Source: Pseudomonadota bacterium
GTDB lineage: Bacteria; Pseudomonadota; Gammaproteobacteria; Xanthomonadales; Xanthomonadaceae
Assembly: GCA_023439425.1 (NCBI GenBank)
Contig: JAEXNZ010000189.1
Location: 1-11,724 of the forward strand
Reading direction: 5' to 3'
Length of the DNA: 11,724 bases
Shown: positions 6,341-11,724 of the stretch, piece after piece
How positions within the stretch are numbered: position 1 is the stretch's first letter
How the letters are laid out: each line of letters opens with the position of its first letter
Translations under genes and position numbers: made by a program
Notes under the pieces: generated by a model
What the model was told of the DNA's origin: nothing
The model's input: the letters and a program-made list of their open reading frames with translations, nothing else
The model's database searches: none

Positions 6341-7048
6341 TCAAACGCCCATGTATCTACCGGGGCGGTGGTTGAACATCAGCACCAGGCTGAGCACCAC
6401 GGCACCGATGGCCGAATACATCACCTGCATCGGCGACAGCACGAAGAACGCCGCGCACATCAGCAGCGTGTCGAACGACATCTGCACCTTGCCCGCACTC
6501 CAGCCGCGGGTGCGCTGCAGGTATACCGCCAGGATGCCGATGCCGCCCAGGCTGGCACGATGGCGGATGAAGAACAGAATGCCGAGACCGGATAACGCGC
6601 CACCGACCAGCGCCGAATACAGCGGAGCCATGTGCGAGAAGTCGGCGAAGCGCGGCAGCACATCGGTCAACACGCCACAGGCGGTGACCGCCGCAAAGGT
6701 CTTCAGGGTGAACTCCCAGCCCATGCGCCGCACTGCCACCCAGTAGAACGGCAGGTTCACCAGCACGAACACCAGGCCGAAGTTCCAGCCGGCCGCGTAG
6801 TGCAGCAGGAAGGCCAGACCGGCCATCCCACCAATCATCAGCCCACCCTTGGCGAAGATCGCCAGCCCCAGCGACGCCACCAGCGTGGCCAGCACCATGC
6901 CCTGCACGTCTTCCGCCGTGGAATGGCGCAGTGCTTTTTCGTCGGCAACGGTACCGGCGCTGTCGGGCGGCGGGGTCAACGGCCCGGCAGTGACCAGGTG
7001 GCCGTCAGCGTCTTCGCACGGCGCGGGGCCATGGGATTGGAGAGACAT
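6341..7048 (-). CDS. YitT family membrane protein
   Basis: The 235-residue protein has an N-terminal hydrophilic stretch of about 48 residues and then six or seven hydrophobic segments (about 50-66, 69-84, 88-107, 115-132, 141-161, 192-206, 208-226). The glycine-rich block KGGLMIGGMAGLAFLLHY (67-84) and the second block RHRASLGGIGILAVYLQRTRG (162-182) are the two halves typical of YitT/DUF161 proteins. The substrate and role of the family are not settled. The block EKALRHSTAEDVQG at 37-50 is where many proteobacterial members begin, so residues 1-36 are either a variable cytoplasmic tail or an overlong start. The ATG at 7048 has no strong ribosome binding site, but no better in-frame start is visible before the first membrane segment. 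The gene is convergent with tag and has an operator-like dyad about 50 bp upstream of its start. Confidence 0.85.
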   Translation of the reverse strand: MSLQSHGPAPCEDADGHLVTAGPLTPPPDSAGTVADEKALRHSTAEDVQGMVLATLVASLGLAIFAKGGLMIGGMAGLAFLLHYAAGWNFGLVFVLVNLPFYWVAVRRMGWEFTLKTFAAVTACGVLTDVLPRFADFSHMAPLYSALVGGALSGLGILFFIRHRASLGGIGILAVYLQRTRGWSAGKVQMSFDTLLMCAAFFVLSPMQVMYSAIGAVVLSLVLMFNHRPGRYMGV

Positions 7049-7100
7049 GGGTGGGGGTACCGCTCGTGGGGAGACGTATTAGACACGATCGGCGTTACAG

Positions 7101-7128
7101 TTGCAGGTGAAATTGATTCACCTGGCAA
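7101..7128. promoter_or_regulatory. Operator-like inverted repeat upstream of the YitT-family gene
   Basis: CAGGTGAA at 7104-7111 and TTCACCTG at 7117-7124 are exact reverse complements separated by 5 bp. Allowing one skipped base, the pairing extends outward through TTG (7101-7103) and CAA (7126-7128). It lies in a locally AT-richer stretch, 53 bp before the YitT-family start, with a possible minus-strand -10 hexamer TAATAC (7081 to 7076) downstream of it. The position and symmetry suit a dimeric transcription factor. The half-site spacing does not match the CRP/Clp pattern (TGTGA-N6-TCACA), and I cannot name the regulator. Confidence 0.5.
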
Positions 7129-7141
7129 TTAAATTCCGCCT

Positions 7142-7158
7142 GCGCCGGGCAGCGGCGC
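7142..7158 (-). terminator. GC hairpin after the 185-residue membrane protein gene
   Basis: GCGCCG at 7142-7147 pairs with CGGCGC at 7153-7158 around a 5-nt loop, 15 nt past the stop codon of the minus-strand gene at 7174. On the minus strand it is followed by an AT-rich stretch containing AATTTAATT but no continuous T-run, so it is a weak candidate terminator. Confidence 0.3.
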
Positions 7159-7173
7159 GCCCGACATTCAGGT

Positions 7174-7731
7174 TCAGGGGTCCATCAAGGAGGGGGCCCC
7201 CACGGGCTGGGCAGCCATCTCGGGCTCCGACTCCGGTATCTGGCTGAACGCCCAGCCCAGCCCGGCCATCAGCGCCAGCGCCAGCACACCCAGTTCAATC
7301 GTCTGGTAGGCCGTGCCGAAGGCAGACGCACCGCCCATTGGGCGTCGGGTGCGACGCCACACCTGCCAGCTGCCCAGCGTCACGTAGCCGAGCAGGACCG
7401 CAAGCAGCGCCAGCCTGGCCCAGATCTCGCCATACAGCGAGCCCACTGTGCGCTCCGCGGCGAAGGCCAAGGCGACCGCGCCCATGCGGATAAGGAAGAA
7501 GTACGCCAACCCGGTCGGTGCCCCGACCGCTGCGCTGACGCTGGACGCGCCATGCGGGTCGCGCGCGGCGGCCAGTTCCTCCAGCCGTTGCGGCTCCACC
7601 CCGCGCGCCTGCAGTTCCTCGGCCAGCAGCGCTTCGGCCCAATCCATGCGCTCCTGGCCCTGCCACAGCGCCAGCAACGCGTCGGTGTCCATGCCCGCGT
7701 AGCGGGTTTTCAGTGCGGCTTCCTGCGTCAT
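7174..7731 (-). CDS. Small three-helix membrane protein of unknown function
   Basis: I do not recognise this 185-residue protein. Residues 10-45 are an amphipathic helical region (TRYAGMDTDALLALW then WAEALLAEELQARGV). This layout is seen at the N-terminus of various small bacterial membrane proteins in which a helix pair ends in ELxxRG. A linker follows, then three hydrophobic segments at about 73-91, 104-122 and 144-162, and a short acidic and proline-containing tail. There is no signal peptide. The ATG at 7731 has AAGGGGG (7744 to 7738) with a 6-nt spacer, which supports this start. It lies between pilU and the YitT-family gene on the same strand, but 85-bp and 125-bp gaps with hairpins on either side suggest a separate transcription unit. 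Confidence 0.75.
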   Translation of the reverse strand: MTQEAALKTRYAGMDTDALLALWQGQERMDWAEALLAEELQARGVEPQRLEELAAARDPHGASSVSAAVGAPTGLAYFFLIRMGAVALAFAAERTVGSLYGEIWARLALLAVLLGYVTLGSWQVWRRTRRPMGGASAFGTAYQTIELGVLALALMAGLGWAFSQIPESEPEMAAQPVGAPSLMDP

Positions 7732-7762
7732 TCACGGCCCCCTTGGCGTGGCAGATACAACA

Positions 7763-7794
7763 CGGGCGCGGCGGTATGGCACCGCACGCGCCCG
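7763..7794. repeat. Long GC-rich hairpin between pilU and the small membrane protein gene
   Basis: CGGGCGCG (7763-7770) pairs with CGCGCCCG (7787-7794). Inside it GCGGT (7771-7775) pairs with ACCGC (7781-7785), leaving a 5-nt loop and one bulged A at 7786, so the stem has 13 pairs. It lies in the 85-bp gap downstream of pilU. It could act with the adjacent hairpin to end or stabilise pilTU mRNA, or block read-through into the next gene. It has no GTAG head, so I do not class it with the REP elements. Confidence 0.45.
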
Positions 7795-7799
7795 GAAAC

Positions 7800-7816
7800 G
7801 GCCAACGATGTTGGCC
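7800..7816 (-). terminator. Perfect hairpin immediately after the pilU stop codon
   Basis: GGCCAAC (7800-7806) and GTTGGCC (7810-7816) are exact reverse complements around a 3-nt loop, directly adjoining the pilU stop codon at 7817-7819. On the minus strand it is followed by GTTTCC, only a short T-tract, so intrinsic termination would be weak. Together with the hairpin at 7763-7794 it makes a plausible 3' end for the pilTU transcript. Confidence 0.5.
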
Positions 7817-8959
7817 TCAACGGACTTCGGAAATCTCCACGCCGTCCAGACCCTGCGACAGGGTGCGGGCGTCGCCGCCCTGCGACAGCTTGATGCGCAG
7901 ACGTACTTCGTTCTGCGAATCGGCGTAGCGCAGTGCATCCTCGTAGCTGATCTCGCCGGCCTGGTACAGCTCGAACAGGCTTTGATCGAAGGTCTTCATG
8001 CCCAGCTGGACCGATTCCTTCATCACTTCCTTCAGCTTGTGGATCTCGCCGTCGCGGATGTAGTCCTGCACCAGCGGCGTGCCGAGCAGGATTTCCATGG
8101 CCACGCGACGCGACTTGCCGTCCGGCGACGGAATCAGCTGCTGCGCGACCACGCCCTTCAGGTTCAGCGAAAGGTCCATCAGCAGCTGCCCGCGGCGGTC
8201 TTCCGGGAAGAAGTTGATGATGCGGTCCATGGCCTGGTTGGCGTTGTTGGCGTGCAACGTGCACAGCACCAGGTGGCCGGTTTCGGCGAACGCGATGGCG
8301 TGGTCCATGCCTTCGCGGGTACGCACCTCGCCGATCATGATCACGTCCGGGGCCTGGCGCAGGGTGTTCTTCAGCGCCGCTTCCCAGCTGTCGGTGTCGA
8401 TGCCTACTTCGCGCTGGGTGATGATGCAGCCTTCGTGCTTGTGCACGAATTCGATCGGGTCTTCGATGGTGATGATGTGCCCGGTCGAGTTGAGGTTGCG
8501 GTAGCCGATCATCGCCGCAAGCGAGGTCGACTTACCGGTACCGGTGGCACCCACGAACAGGATGATGCCGCGCTTGGTCATCGCCAGCGTCTTGATGATC
8601 GGCGGCAGGCTCAGTTCTTCCACGGTGGGAATGCGCGTCTCGATGCGACGCAGCACCATGCCGACCTGATTGCGCTGATAGAAGCAGCTGACACGGAAGC
8701 GACCCACGCCGGACAAGCCGATGGCGAAGTTGCACTCGTGGGTCTTCTCGAACTCCTCGCGCTGCGCGGGCGTCATCACGTTCAGCACCAGGTCGCGGCT
8801 CTGCTGCGGCGTGAGCGGCGTCTGGGTGATGGGCGAGATCTTGCCGTTCACCTTGATCGCCGGCGGCATGCCGGCGGTGATGAACAGATCGGACGCCTTC
8901 TGATGCGCCATCAGTTTGAGGAACGAGGTGAAGTCGATGGTAGTGCCAGTGGTGTTCAT
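7817..8959 (-). CDS. pilU: Type IV pilus retraction ATPase PilU
   Basis: The 380-residue protein is a PilT-family hexameric ATPase acting at the cytoplasmic base of the type IV pilus as an accessory retraction motor. The N-terminal domain (1-110) is followed by Walker A GATGTGKST at 137-145, the Asp box ITIEDPIEFVH at 163-173, Walker B DVIMIGEVR at 205-213 with Glu211, and the His box TGHLVLCTLH at 227-236. The C-terminal extension beyond about 345, ending LDGVEISEVR, and LVQDYIRDGE replacing the AIRNLIRE motif of PilT are features of PilU rather than PilT. It starts 15 nt after the pilT stop, with only a weak GGGG ribosome binding site, and is most likely cotranscribed with pilT. All catalytic motifs look intact. 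Confidence 0.96.
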   Translation of the reverse strand: MNTTGTTIDFTSFLKLMAHQKASDLFITAGMPPAIKVNGKISPITQTPLTPQQSRDLVLNVMTPAQREEFEKTHECNFAIGLSGVGRFRVSCFYQRNQVGMVLRRIETRIPTVEELSLPPIIKTLAMTKRGIILFVGATGTGKSTSLAAMIGYRNLNSTGHIITIEDPIEFVHKHEGCIITQREVGIDTDSWEAALKNTLRQAPDVIMIGEVRTREGMDHAIAFAETGHLVLCTLHANNANQAMDRIINFFPEDRRGQLLMDLSLNLKGVVAQQLIPSPDGKSRRVAMEILLGTPLVQDYIRDGEIHKLKEVMKESVQLGMKTFDQSLFELYQAGEISYEDALRYADSQNEVRLRIKLSQGGDARTLSQGLDGVEISEVR

Positions 8960-8974
8960 CGCTGTGTGCCCCGG

Positions 8975-10012
8975 TTATTCGAAAATGCGCTTGTCTTTGG
9001 CGTATTCCTTGGCCTGGTTGCGCGTGATCAGGCTGCGCTTGACCAGGTCCTGCAGGTGCTGGTCGAGCGTCATCATGCCCATCTGCTGGCCCGTCTGGAT
9101 CGCCGAGTACATCTGCGCGACCTTGTCCTCACGGATCAGGTTGCGGATGGCCGGGGTGCCCACCATGATTTCCCACGCTGCGGTACGCCCGCCGCCAACT
9201 TTCTTCAGCAGTGCCTGCGAAATCACCGCGCGCAGCGATTCGGACAGCATCGAGCGCACCATCGGCTTTTCGCCGGCCGGGAACACGTCGATGATACGGT
9301 CGATGGTTTTGGCCGCCGAGCTGGTGTGCAGGGTGCCGAACACCAGGTGGCCGGTTTCCGCCGCGGTCAGTGCCAGGCGGATGGTTTCCAGGTCACGAAG
9401 TTCGCCGACCAGGATGATGTCCGGGTCTTCACGCAGTGCCGAACGCAGCGCTTCATTGAAGCCGTGCGTGTCGCGGTGCACTTCGCGCTGGTTGATCAGG
9501 CACTTCTGCGAGGTGTGCACGAATTCGATCGGGTCCTCGACGGTGAGGATGTGACCGTATTCGTTCTTGTTGATGTGGTCGATCATCGCCGCCAGCGTGG
9601 TCGACTTGCCCGAACCGGTCGGGCCGGTCACCAGGATCAGGCCCTGCGGCTGGTCGATCAGCTCACGGAAGATCGGCGGCGTGTTCAGGTCTTCCAGGGT
9701 CAACACTTCCGAGGGAATGGTACGGAACACCGCACCCGCACCCCGGTTCTGGTTGAACGCGTTGACGCGGAAACGCGCCAGGCTGGGAATTTCGAACGAG
9801 AAGTCGACTTCGAGGAATTCCTCGTAGTCGCGACGTTGCTTGTCCGACATGATGTCGTACACCAGCGCATGGACCTGCTTGTGGTCCAGGGCCGGAATGT
9901 TGATGCGGCGGACGTCACCGTCCACACGGATCATCGGCGGCAGCCCTGCAGACAGGTGCAGGTCCGACGCCTTGTTCTTCACGGAAAACGCCAACAGTTC
10001 GGCGATATCCAT
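8975..10012 (-). CDS. pilT: Type IV pilus retraction ATPase PilT
   Basis: The 345-residue protein is the main motor that disassembles type IV pili and drives twitching motility and DNA uptake. Walker A GPTGSGKST is at 130-138, the Asp box LTVEDPIEFVH at 156-166, Walker B DIILVGELRDLET at 198-210 with Glu204, the His box TGHLVFGTLHTSSA at 220-233, and the PilT-specific AIRNLIRE at 288-295. The length is that of standard PilT. The ATG at 10012 has GGGGAG (10027 to 10022) with a 9-nt spacer. It is divergent from yggS across an 87-bp gap, the same order as in Pseudomonas. It is the first gene of the pilTU operon. Confidence 0.97.
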   Translation of the reverse strand: MDIAELLAFSVKNKASDLHLSAGLPPMIRVDGDVRRINIPALDHKQVHALVYDIMSDKQRRDYEEFLEVDFSFEIPSLARFRVNAFNQNRGAGAVFRTIPSEVLTLEDLNTPPIFRELIDQPQGLILVTGPTGSGKSTTLAAMIDHINKNEYGHILTVEDPIEFVHTSQKCLINQREVHRDTHGFNEALRSALREDPDIILVGELRDLETIRLALTAAETGHLVFGTLHTSSAAKTIDRIIDVFPAGEKPMVRSMLSESLRAVISQALLKKVGGGRTAAWEIMVGTPAIRNLIREDKVAQMYSAIQTGQQMGMMTLDQHLQDLVKRSLITRNQAKEYAKDKRIFE

Positions 10013-10099
10013 ACGCTGCTACTCCCCATAGACTGCTGCGACTGGAAGGATCTTTCCCCGGTCGGCAGTATAGCCTTCCTGAACTACCGGAAAGCCATC
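10013..10099. promoter_or_regulatory. Divergent promoter region between pilT and yggS
   Basis: The 87-bp gap must contain starts for both directions. A near-perfect palindrome GGAAGGATCTTTCC lies at 10044-10057 (12 of 14 positions symmetric) and could bind a regulator. TATAGC at 10069-10074 resembles a plus-strand -10 element about 25 nt before the yggS GTG, but I find no good -35 partner at the usual distance. GACTG is repeated directly at 10031-10035 and 10040-10044. Assignments are tentative. Confidence 0.35.
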
Positions 10100-10771
10100 G
10101 TGTCCGCCCTGCCCCTCTCGACCCTTCTGCTGAACCTGCACAACGCGGCATCGGCCGCCGGGCGGCCAGATCCCTTGCTGCTGGCGGTTTCCAAGACCCA
10201 GCCGGCCTCGGCCGTGGCCGCCCTGGCCGCGCAGGGACAGCGCGCGTTCGGCGAAAACTACGTGCAGGAGGCCGTGGCCAAGATTGAGCAACTGGTCACA
10301 CTCGGGCTGGAATGGCATCTGATCGGCCACCTGCAATCCAACAAGGCCGAACTGGCCGCGCGCCACTTCGACTGGGTGCAGAGCGTGGACCGGGCCAAGC
10401 TGGTGGCGGCGCTGGCCGCGCACCGGGCGGCTGATCGCGACGCGCTGAACGTGCTGATACAGGTCAACATCGACGATGAAGGCAGCAAGCACGGCTGCGC
10501 GCCTGAGCAGGTGCCGGAGCTGGCGGCGCTGATCGCCGAACATCCGCGCCTGCGCCTGCGTGGGCTGATGGCCATTCCCGCGCCCTGGCCGGAGGCCGAG
10601 CGTCGTGTGCAGGCATTCGAGCGCATGCGCGGGTTGTTTGACTCGTTGGCCCTGCAGTACCCGCAGGTCGATACCCTGTCCATGGGCATGAGCGCTGATT
10701 ATGCGGAGGCCATTGCCCATGGGGCGACGATGGTGAGGGTGGGGTCGGCCTTGTTTGGTGCGCGGCATTGA
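10100..10771 (+). CDS. yggS: YggS family pyridoxal phosphate homeostasis protein
   Basis: The 223-residue protein is a single-domain, TIM-barrel PLP-binding protein that buffers cytoplasmic PLP and affects amino-acid and keto-acid balance. The cofactor lysine is Lys32 in LLLAVSKTQP (26-35). Other family blocks are FGENYVQEA (50-58), WHLIGHLQSNK (72-82), SMGMSADYAEAI (194-205) and the phosphate-binding VRVGSALFGAR (212-222). The frame is open far upstream on this strand, antisense through pilT and pilU, so no upstream stop fixes the start. I chose the GTG at 10100 because it yields the normal family N-terminus and has GGAAAG at 10089-10094. The pairing with proC and divergence from pilT match other gammaproteobacteria. 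YggS neighbours proC widely, consistent with a shared link to amino-acid metabolism. Confidence 0.94.
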   Translation: MSALPLSTLLLNLHNAASAAGRPDPLLLAVSKTQPASAVAALAAQGQRAFGENYVQEAVAKIEQLVTLGLEWHLIGHLQSNKAELAARHFDWVQSVDRAKLVAALAAHRAADRDALNVLIQVNIDDEGSKHGCAPEQVPELAALIAEHPRLRLRGLMAIPAPWPEAERRVQAFERMRGLFDSLALQYPQVDTLSMGMSADYAEAIAHGATMVRVGSALFGARH

Positions 10772-10783
10772 TGGTTGAACCGC

Positions 10784-10805
10784 AGCCGGGCAAGCCCGGC
10801 TCTAC
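10784..10805 (-). repeat. GTAG-headed REP/SMAG-like palindrome between yggS and proC
   Basis: AGCCGGGC (10784-10791) and GCCCGGCT (10794-10801) are exact reverse complements around AA, followed by C and then TAC, so that read on the minus strand the element starts GTAG. It lies in the 47-nt gap between the yggS stop and the proC start. It is the only one of these elements inside a probable operon here, where an mRNA hairpin could protect the yggS part or lower proC expression. Confidence 0.65.
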
Positions 10806-10818
10806 ATTGGGAAACTGC

Positions 10819-11640
10819 ATGAACACTCATTCCATTACCTTCATTGGCGGCGGCAACATGGCCCGCAGCCTGATCGCCGGGCTGGTCCGCCAGGGCACCG
10901 CGCCGGCACACATCCATGTCGCCGAACCGGTGGCGGAACTGCGCGATGCACTGAGCACCGACTTCGGGGTAAAGACCTACGCCAGCGCTGCAGAAGCGGC
11001 CGCACAGGGCGGTGTGTGGGTGCTGGCGGTCAAACCGCAGGTGATGTCGCAGGTATGCGGCGACCTGACCGACCTCGCCGCCCGGCAATCGCCGCTGGTG
11101 GTCTCCATCGCCGCCGGCATCACCAGCGCCCAGTTGCAGCGCTGGCTGGGCGAGCATGGCGCGGTGGTGCGCGCGATGCCGAACACGCCCGCCCTGCTGG
11201 GTGCCGGTGTCACCGGCCTGTTTGCCACCCCGGAGGTCAGCGAAGCGCAACGTGCGCAGGCCGACCAGGTGCTGGCCAGCGCCGGTCGCACGGTGTGGAT
11301 CGAGGATGAAGCGAAAATGGATGCGGTGACCGCCGTATCCGGCAGTGGTCCGGCCTATGTATTCCTGCTGGCTGAGGCGATGGAAGCGGCGGCCCAGGCT
11401 CAGGGCTTGTCGGCGGAGGCCGCGCACACGCTGGTGGTGCAGACCCTGCTGGGGGCCAGCCGCATGCTGGACGAGTCCGGTGAAGCGCCTGCGGAGCTGC
11501 GTCGTCGGGTGACCTCGCCGAACGGCACCACCCAGGCAGCGATCGAGTCGTTCCAGGGGGAAGGATTTGAAGCGATCGTGGCACGCGCGATTGACGCGGC
11601 CACGGCGCGTGGCAAGGCGTTGTCCGAAAAGGCGTCGTAA
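10819..11640 (+). CDS. proC: Pyrroline-5-carboxylate reductase
   Basis: The 273-residue enzyme reduces pyrroline-5-carboxylate to proline with NAD(P)H, the last step of proline synthesis, in the cytoplasm. The N-terminal Rossmann motif FIGGGNMA is at residues 8-15, and VLAVKPQVM closes the dinucleotide domain. The C-terminal dimerisation and catalytic region has AVSGSGPAY at 172-180 and VTSPNGTT at 231-238, the family signature. The length fits. An earlier in-frame ATG at 10771 overlaps the yggS stop, but it would translate the REP-like palindrome and add residues absent from the family, so the ATG at 10819 is chosen; it is preceded by TTGGGAAACTGC. It is probably cotranscribed with yggS. Confidence 0.96.
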   Translation: MNTHSITFIGGGNMARSLIAGLVRQGTAPAHIHVAEPVAELRDALSTDFGVKTYASAAEAAAQGGVWVLAVKPQVMSQVCGDLTDLAARQSPLVVSIAAGITSAQLQRWLGEHGAVVRAMPNTPALLGAGVTGLFATPEVSEAQRAQADQVLASAGRTVWIEDEAKMDAVTAVSGSGPAYVFLLAEAMEAAAQAQGLSAEAAHTLVVQTLLGASRMLDESGEAPAELRRRVTSPNGTTQAAIESFQGEGFEAIVARAIDAATARGKALSEKAS

Positions 11641-11659
11641 TGATGGCCTGATCCCATGC

Positions 11660-11682
11660 GTAGAGCCACGCCCTGCGTGGCT
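11660..11682 (+). repeat. GTAG-headed REP/SMAG-like palindrome after proC, left member of an inverted pair
   Basis: GTAG (11660-11663) is followed by AGCCACGC (11664-11671), a CCT loop, and GCGTGGCT (11675-11682), an 8-bp perfect stem. It begins 19 nt past the proC stop codon. Its exact reverse complement follows after 22 bp, so the two form an inverted dimer that could also pair with each other as one long hairpin. Confidence 0.75.
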
Positions 11683-11704
11683 GCACCATGTTCAACCCGG
11701 TCGA

Positions 11705-11724
11705 AGCCACGCAGGGCGTGGCTC
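11705..11724 (-). repeat. REP/SMAG-like palindrome, right member of the inverted pair, cut by window end
   Basis: AGCCACGC (11705-11712), AGG, GCGTGGCT (11716-11723) and a final C reverse-complement the left member exactly over the visible part. The expected TAC completing the reversed GTAG would lie at 11725-11727, outside the window. The pair forms a strong potential 3' structure for the yggS-proC transcript. Confidence 0.7.

Noticed and set aside
7104..7124. The dyad upstream of the YitT gene as a CRP/Clp binding site.
   Set aside because: The GGTGA and TCACC half-sites are 7 bp apart rather than 6, and the outer T and A of TGTGA/TCACA are missing.
7101..7128. The same dyad as an intrinsic terminator of the 185-residue membrane protein gene.
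   Set aside because: The stem is not GC-rich, no T-run follows on the minus strand, and it lies about 46 nt past the stop in a probable promoter region.
7748..10099. A plus-strand frame open for about 2.35 kb antisense to pilU and pilT, continuing in frame into yggS (over 1,000 codons in all).
   Set aside because: Its translation lacks any recognisable motif until the YggS sequence begins, while the opposite strand encodes PilU and PilT with complete motifs. Stop-poor antisense frames are common in GC-rich genes. It matters only because it leaves no upstream stop to define the yggS start.
10771..10818. An earlier proC start overlapping the yggS stop.
   Set aside because: The added residues encode the REP-like palindrome, and the ProC family begins right before the FIGGGNMA motif.
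1..11724. CRISPR array, tRNA or rRNA genes, insertion sequences, toxin-antitoxin or phage genes.
   Set aside because: I looked for regularly spaced repeats, transposase-like proteins and small paired genes and saw none. The only repeats are the short GTAG palindromes and the tandem gene pair.

Overview
The window is GC-rich gammaproteobacterial chromosome. Two things point to the Xanthomonadaceae, most likely Stenotrophomonas or a close relative: the gene orders yqgE/algH-ruvX-pyrB and pilU-pilT/yggS-proC, and several short GTAG-headed palindromes in the gaps that resemble the SMAG/REP elements of Stenotrophomonas. This assignment is inference; no rRNA or species marker is present.

Region 1 (65-2058, minus strand) is a compact operon read yqgE (algH family), ruvX, pyrB. 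Stop and start codons overlap by 8 nt at yqgE/ruvX, and 16 nt separate ruvX from pyrB. It combines a conserved protein of unclear function, the RuvX/YqgF RNase-H-fold protein and aspartate carbamoyltransferase of pyrimidine synthesis. A GTAG palindrome lies just past pyrB. Region 2 (2140-6289, plus strand) is divergent from it. It holds two tandem 603-residue membrane proteins of DUF4153 type, followed by tag (3-methyladenine DNA glycosylase I). Both junctions are ATGA overlaps, so the three genes look translationally coupled. The tandem paralogues are the least understood part of the window. Each has a multi-helix membrane half and a soluble C-terminal half with a DxDxDG calcium-type loop and four conserved cysteines.

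Region 3 (6341-7731, minus strand) has a YitT-family membrane protein and a small unrecognised three-helix membrane protein. A clear inverted repeat upstream of the YitT gene looks like an operator. The 51-bp gap between the convergent tag and YitT genes is almost entirely palindromic.

Region 4 (7817-11640) holds the type IV pilus retraction ATPases pilT and pilU on the minus strand, divergent from yggS (PLP homeostasis) and proC (pyrroline-5-carboxylate reductase) on the plus strand. This arrangement is conserved in many gammaproteobacteria. A GTAG palindrome sits between yggS and proC, and an inverted pair of GTAG palindromes follows proC and runs off the window end.

Most of the window is ordinary core-genome content. 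I saw no CRISPR array, tRNA, rRNA, prophage, insertion sequence or defence system. The observations most worth a second look are the tandem DUF4153 pair coupled to tag, the palindrome families, and the dyad upstream of the YitT gene.
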